This document shows, piece by piece, positions 40,648 through 43,586 of a stretch of DNA of 43,586 nucleotides. The stretch comes from Paraburkholderia nodosa DSM 21604 (GTDB lineage: Bacteria > Pseudomonadota > Gammaproteobacteria > Burkholderiales > Burkholderiaceae). Under the pieces are notes generated by a model that was given only the letters and a program-made list of their open reading frames with translations, was not told the origin of the DNA and did no database searches. The translations under genes were made by a program, and so were the position numbers. Within the stretch, counting starts at the first letter, position 1; each line of letters opens with the position of its first letter. Where the stretch lies: positions 29,360 through 72,945 of the forward strand of contig NZ_JAFA01000041.1 of NCBI RefSeq assembly GCF_000519185.1. The letters run 5' to 3'.

Positions 40648-42927
40648 ATGAGACTGATCACACGCGCTGTGAACTGGATTACCGAAGGCAACCGCCGCGG
40701 TCGACTCATTGTGGTGCTCGTCCCTGTGTGGGTGAGTGCCGTAGCGGCGGCCGTGCTCGCCCAGTGCTCCCGTGCTGTCATAGCGTGGCCCGTCGCGGTG
40801 CTCGCTTGCACCGGCATGCTATTGCTGCTGCGCCTCTCCCGGCGCCTTGGCGCCCGTTTGCGTTTGAGCGAGGAGCGTCTCAGCCTCGGCTTCGAGGGCA
40901 TCAATGCCGGACTATGGGACTGGGACCTGGTCAGCGACCGTGCCTACTATTCCCGCTATCTGTACCAGCAACTCGGCTATGGCGACGGCGACCTCCCCAT
41001 GGACACCCGCGCTTTCAACGCGCTCGTGCATCCTGCGGATCTGCTCCGTTTGCGCGAGACCATCATCAACCATCTGAAGCATGACAGCCTCTACGACGTC
41101 GAGTACCGGCTGCGAATGGCCGATGGTCGATACCTGTGGTGCCGGGGACGCGGCAAGGCCATACGCGATGATAGCGGCCGGGCCACGCGCATCGTCGGCT
41201 GCCTCTTCGATATCTCCGGGCTGAAGCGGGCAGAAGCGGCCGCCGCGAAGGAAAAGAGCCTCACCGAGGCCACGCTCGCTTCGATCGACGACGGCGTGAT
41301 CCGCATGGACAACCAGGCGAGCGTGACCTATTGCAACGCCGCCGCTGAGCGCATGCTCGGGCGTCCCTCGCGCGATATTTGCCAGAAGCCGTTGTTCGAC
41401 GTGTGTGATCTCTACGACGAGCGCTCCGGCAATATCGTTACCGCGCAATGTCTGCACAACCGTGCAGCAGCGGCCGACGACGACGCGCAGCGCAGACTCT
41501 CGGTGACGCGCCCGGATGGCACGCTCCTGCCCGTGGCCTGCTCTGTGGCGACGATCCGCGACGACGAAGAGGAAATGCTGGGCACGGTGATGGTGCTTCG
41601 AGACGCGAGCACGGAGCGCAAGCATGCCGCCGAACTTGAATATCAGGCTACGCACGATCATTTGACGGGTTTGCTGAACCGCCGCGAATTCGAGCGCCGG
41701 CTATCGGGGTTGCTCGAGAAGGCCGGGACACGCCCGCATGCGGTGATGTTCCTCGACCTCGATCAGTTCAAGGTCGTCAACGATACTTGCGGCCACGCTG
41801 CCGGCGACGAATTGATCCGCAGCGTGGGCACGGCGTTGAAACAACAACTGCGCGCCGCCCATATCCTCGCACGCCTGGGCGGTGATGAATTCGGCGTCGT
41901 GCTGCCGGAGTGCTGCATCGGCGACGCCATGCGGGTCGCGGAGGATCTGCGGGAGGCCGTGACGGTCATCCGGCTACCATGGGACCAGCGTTTGCTGACG
42001 ACTGGTGTGAGCATTGGCGTGGTGGAGGTGGACGCCACGCAAATCTCGACGTGGGACATCATGAAGGCGGCCGACGTCGCCTGTTATATGGCCAAGGAAA
42101 AAGGCCGCAACCGCGTGCATCAGTACTGCCTCGAAGATCAGCTCCAGTCGACCACCCATACGCAGATGGAGTGGGTGGCCCGCGTGAAGGCGGCGCTCGA
42201 GCACGACCGTTTCTGCCTCTACGCGCAACAGATCAAGTCGCTGAAGGAGGGCGGTCCCGGCGAGGAAGTGCACGTCGAGTTGCTGCTGCGCATGGTCGAC
42301 GAATCGGGTGGTGTGATTCCTCCCGCGTACTTCATTGGCGCCGCCGAGCGCTTCAACTTGATGCCGCTCGTCGACCGATGGGTGATCGGCCGTGCTTTCG
42401 AAGCCATCGCGGCTGGCCATCTTGCGGCAAACGTCTGGTCGATCAACCTCTCCGGCGCGTCGCTCGGCGACGAAGACTTGCTCGCGTACATCGTGCAGCA
42501 GCAGCAACGCTGCGCAATCAGCTTCGAAAGCGTCTGCTTCGAGATCACGGAAACGGCCGTGATCACCAACCTCTCGAAAGCGATTGCCCTCATGGAGAGC
42601 CTGCGAGCACTCGGCTGCCGATTCGCGCTCGACGATTTCGGCTCCGGCATGTCCTCGTTCACTTACCTCAAGCGCCTGCCCGTGGACTATCTGAAGATCG
42701 ACGGCAGCTTCGTGCGCGGGATTGCCAGCAGCGACCTCGATCGCACGATCGTCCAGTCCATTCACCAGGTGGCCCACGCAGCGGGCAAGGCGACCATCGC
42801 CGAATTTGTGGAAAGCGAGGCGATCATCGGGCGCCTCAGCGGCATTGGCATCGACTACGCACAAGGGTTTTGTGTCGGGTTGCCCCAGCCCCTTCCCGAA
42901 GGCGTCGTCGAGACTGTCGGCGCTTGA
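40648..42927 (+). CDS. Membrane PAS-PAS-GGDEF-EAL cyclic-di-GMP signalling protein
   Basis: A 759-residue protein. Two membrane helices lie in about residues 19-62 (LIVVLVPVWVSAVAAAVLAQ, then AVLACTGMLLLL). A PAS/PAC unit follows (about 78-195, with LWDWDLVSDRAYYS and YLWCRGRG) and a second PAS (about 205-325). The GGDEF domain (about 335-490) has an intact GGDEF at 411-415. The inhibitory I-site reads RAAH at 402-405 instead of RxxD, so product inhibition is probably lost. The EAL domain (about 508-755) has ELLLR (E544), N600, the ETA motif, DDFG (D662-D663), K683, E719 and Q739, so both synthesis and breakdown of c-di-GMP are possible. It is a single gene before the rRNA operon. Confidence 0.92.
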   Translation: MRLITRAVNWITEGNRRGRLIVVLVPVWVSAVAAAVLAQCSRAVIAWPVAVLACTGMLLLLRLSRRLGARLRLSEERLSLGFEGINAGLWDWDLVSDRAYYSRYLYQQLGYGDGDLPMDTRAFNALVHPADLLRLRETIINHLKHDSLYDVEYRLRMADGRYLWCRGRGKAIRDDSGRATRIVGCLFDISGLKRAEAAAAKEKSLTEATLASIDDGVIRMDNQASVTYCNAAAERMLGRPSRDICQKPLFDVCDLYDERSGNIVTAQCLHNRAAAADDDAQRRLSVTRPDGTLLPVACSVATIRDDEEEMLGTVMVLRDASTERKHAAELEYQATHDHLTGLLNRREFERRLSGLLEKAGTRPHAVMFLDLDQFKVVNDTCGHAAGDELIRSVGTALKQQLRAAHILARLGGDEFGVVLPECCIGDAMRVAEDLREAVTVIRLPWDQRLLTTGVSIGVVEVDATQISTWDIMKAADVACYMAKEKGRNRVHQYCLEDQLQSTTHTQMEWVARVKAALEHDRFCLYAQQIKSLKEGGPGEEVHVELLLRMVDESGGVIPPAYFIGAAERFNLMPLVDRWVIGRAFEAIAAGHLAANVWSINLSGASLGDEDLLAYIVQQQQRCAISFESVCFEITETAVITNLSKAIALMESLRALGCRFALDDFGSGMSSFTYLKRLPVDYLKIDGSFVRGIASSDLDRTIVQSIHQVAHAAGKATIAEFVESEAIIGRLSGIGIDYAQGFCVGLPQPLPEGVVETVGA

Positions 42928-43087
42928 TCGGCAACGACATCACTGCGCTCAAATTTCGATTGTGCTGTGGGCCGGGCGGAGCTGCGGTACCCGATCTGGT
43001 GACAGAAGGGGCGACCTGTTACGCGTGGGTGCCGCTGGGTGCTGAAAATCGGCGTAGCGGCCCCCAAAATAAATATTCGAAAGTCGC

Positions 43088-43116
43088 TTGACGATATCTG
43101 GAATGACCCGCATAAT
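43088..43116 (+). promoter_or_regulatory. Ribosomal RNA operon promoter
   Basis: TTGACG (43088-43093) and CATAAT (43111-43116) are separated by exactly 17 bases. The A/T-rich AAAATAAATATTCGAAAG just upstream looks like an UP element. Transcription should start near 43123. Promoter strength is inferred from fit to the sigma-70 consensus. Confidence 0.85.
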
Positions 43117-43167
43117 TCGCCTCCTTCGCTGATCGCTGCGAACGAAAACGAAGCGATTAAGACGAAT

Positions 43168-43180
43168 TGCTCTTTAAAAA
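43168..43180 (+). promoter_or_regulatory. boxA antitermination element
   Basis: TGCTCTTTAAAAA matches the boxA consensus (TGCTCTTTAACA) closely. It lies about 45 bases after the predicted transcription start and about 190 before the 16S gene, the usual place for Nus-factor loading. Confidence 0.85.
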
Positions 43181-43334
43181 TTTACAGCCGATAAGTGTGG
43201 GCGCTTGATGCGGTGGCGACCTGATATGGTTCTTCGGAGCGATATCGGGAGCAGCAAAAGTATCAAGAGTCTCACACTAAAGTAAGTCAGGTTTTTGAAG
43301 CAATTCAGATTCCTGTCAGCTTTGAGTGAGCGAC

Positions 43335-43352
43335 CGGTCTCGAGAGAGACCG
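43335..43352 (+). other. rRNA leader stem-loop
   Basis: CGGTCTC (43335-43341) and GAGACCG (43346-43352) are perfect arms with a GAGA loop, 18 bases before the 16S start. It probably takes part in folding or processing of the precursor. Confidence 0.6.
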
Positions 43353-43370
43353 AAAACAGTAACAGGTTTA

Positions 43371-43586
43371 AACTGAAGAGTTTGATCCTGGCTCAGATTG
43401 AACGCTGGCGGCATGCCTTACACATGCAAGTCGAACGGCAGCGCGGGAGCAATCCTGGCGGCGAGTGGCGAACGGGTGAGTAATACATCGGAACATGTCC
43501 AGTAGTGGGGGATAGCCCGGCGAAAGCCGGATTAATACCGCATACGATCTTTGGATGAAAGCGGGGGATCGCAAGACCTCGCGCTA
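43371..43586 (+). rRNA. rrs: 16S ribosomal RNA (5' part)
   Basis: The first 216 bases of 16S rRNA. The universal 27F site AGAGTTTGATCCTGGCTCAG is present at 43377-43396. The sequence continues with the expected helices, including the GGCGAGTGGCGAACGGGTG region. Bases such as GGATAGCCCGGCGAAAGC and the GGGGGATCGCAAGACCTCG run are typical of Burkholderia/Paraburkholderia 16S. The gene continues past the window. Confidence 0.98.

Larger units (their letters stand above)
42928..43370 (+). other. rRNA operon promoter and leader region
   Basis: Non-coding. It contains the rrn promoter (43088-43116), AT-rich sequence upstream of it at 43065-43085, boxA (43168-43180) and a leader hairpin (43335-43352). 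GCCGCT (43031-43036) and AGCGGC (43056-43061) could form a weak stem ending the preceding gene. No small gene is credible. Confidence 0.8.

Noticed and set aside
1..43586. CRISPR arrays, insertion sequences, prophage genes or tRNA genes
   Set aside because: None was seen. The only tandem repeats are short (9-13 bp units) and no transposase or integrase reading frame occurs.

Overview
The window is GC-rich DNA from a beta-proteobacterium of the Burkholderia/Paraburkholderia/Caballeronia group. The strongest evidence is the start of a 16S rRNA gene at the right edge (43371 to the end), whose first 200 or so bases read like 16S from this group, and the protein families fit. No phage genes, transposases, CRISPR arrays or tRNAs were found. 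It looks like chromosome rich in catabolic and regulatory genes.

Layout. 1-9.6 kb is a patchwork of single genes: the end of an OprM/NodT-type outer-membrane efflux channel, a leucine-rich-repeat protein kinase, a PBP7-type D-Ala-D-Ala endopeptidase, an XRE regulator divergent from an MDR oxidoreductase, a radical SAM protein, a VOC protein, a molybdate-binding-like periplasmic protein with a Pro/Gln tail, and small orphan genes (8.4-9.6 kb) with several repeats and inverted repeats between them. 9.7-30.4 kb is a catabolic region of about 20 kb. A plus-strand series (10.8-23.4 kb) encodes an aldehyde dehydrogenase, a type II haloacid-dehalogenase-like protein, a PuuB-like flavin oxidase, a complete oligopeptide-type ABC importer, a three-subunit [2Fe-2S]/FAD/FAD amino-acid or opine dehydrogenase of the HcnABC/OoxAB type, and a minimal AraC protein. 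A minus-strand series (30.4-23.4 kb) converges on it and encodes an acetyltransferase, a glyoxylate/hydroxypyruvate reductase, a class III aminotransferase, an Lrp regulator, a succinate-semialdehyde-type dehydrogenase, an AstE/AspA-family deacylase and a cupin. Two paralogous double-GNAT acetyltransferases sit at the two ends of the region.

Working model (inference). The importer takes up a peptide-like or N-substituted amino acid. The trimeric dehydrogenase and PuuB-like oxidase cleave C-N bonds oxidatively, the deacylase removes an acyl group, and the aminotransferase plus semialdehyde dehydrogenase send the released omega-amino acid into central metabolism. The 2-oxo acid or glyoxylate released could be reduced by the GhrA homologue. 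The substrate cannot be read from sequence.

30.5-37.6 kb returns to small regulator/enzyme pairs: a BON protein, a GlxA-type AraC regulator divergent from a small ferredoxin-like-fold protein, a GNAT, an NmrA-like protein divergent from a LysR regulator, a second LysR divergent from an SDR, and a secreted protein with a carboxypeptidase-regulatory-like fold. 38.1-40.3 kb is a secreted GH3 beta-glucosidase with a LacI-type palindrome upstream. 40.6-42.9 kb is a membrane PAS-GGDEF-EAL protein. An rRNA operon begins at the right edge, with a near-consensus promoter, an A/T-rich upstream element, boxA and a leader hairpin. All functions are assigned by reading translated sequence and motifs; no database search was run.
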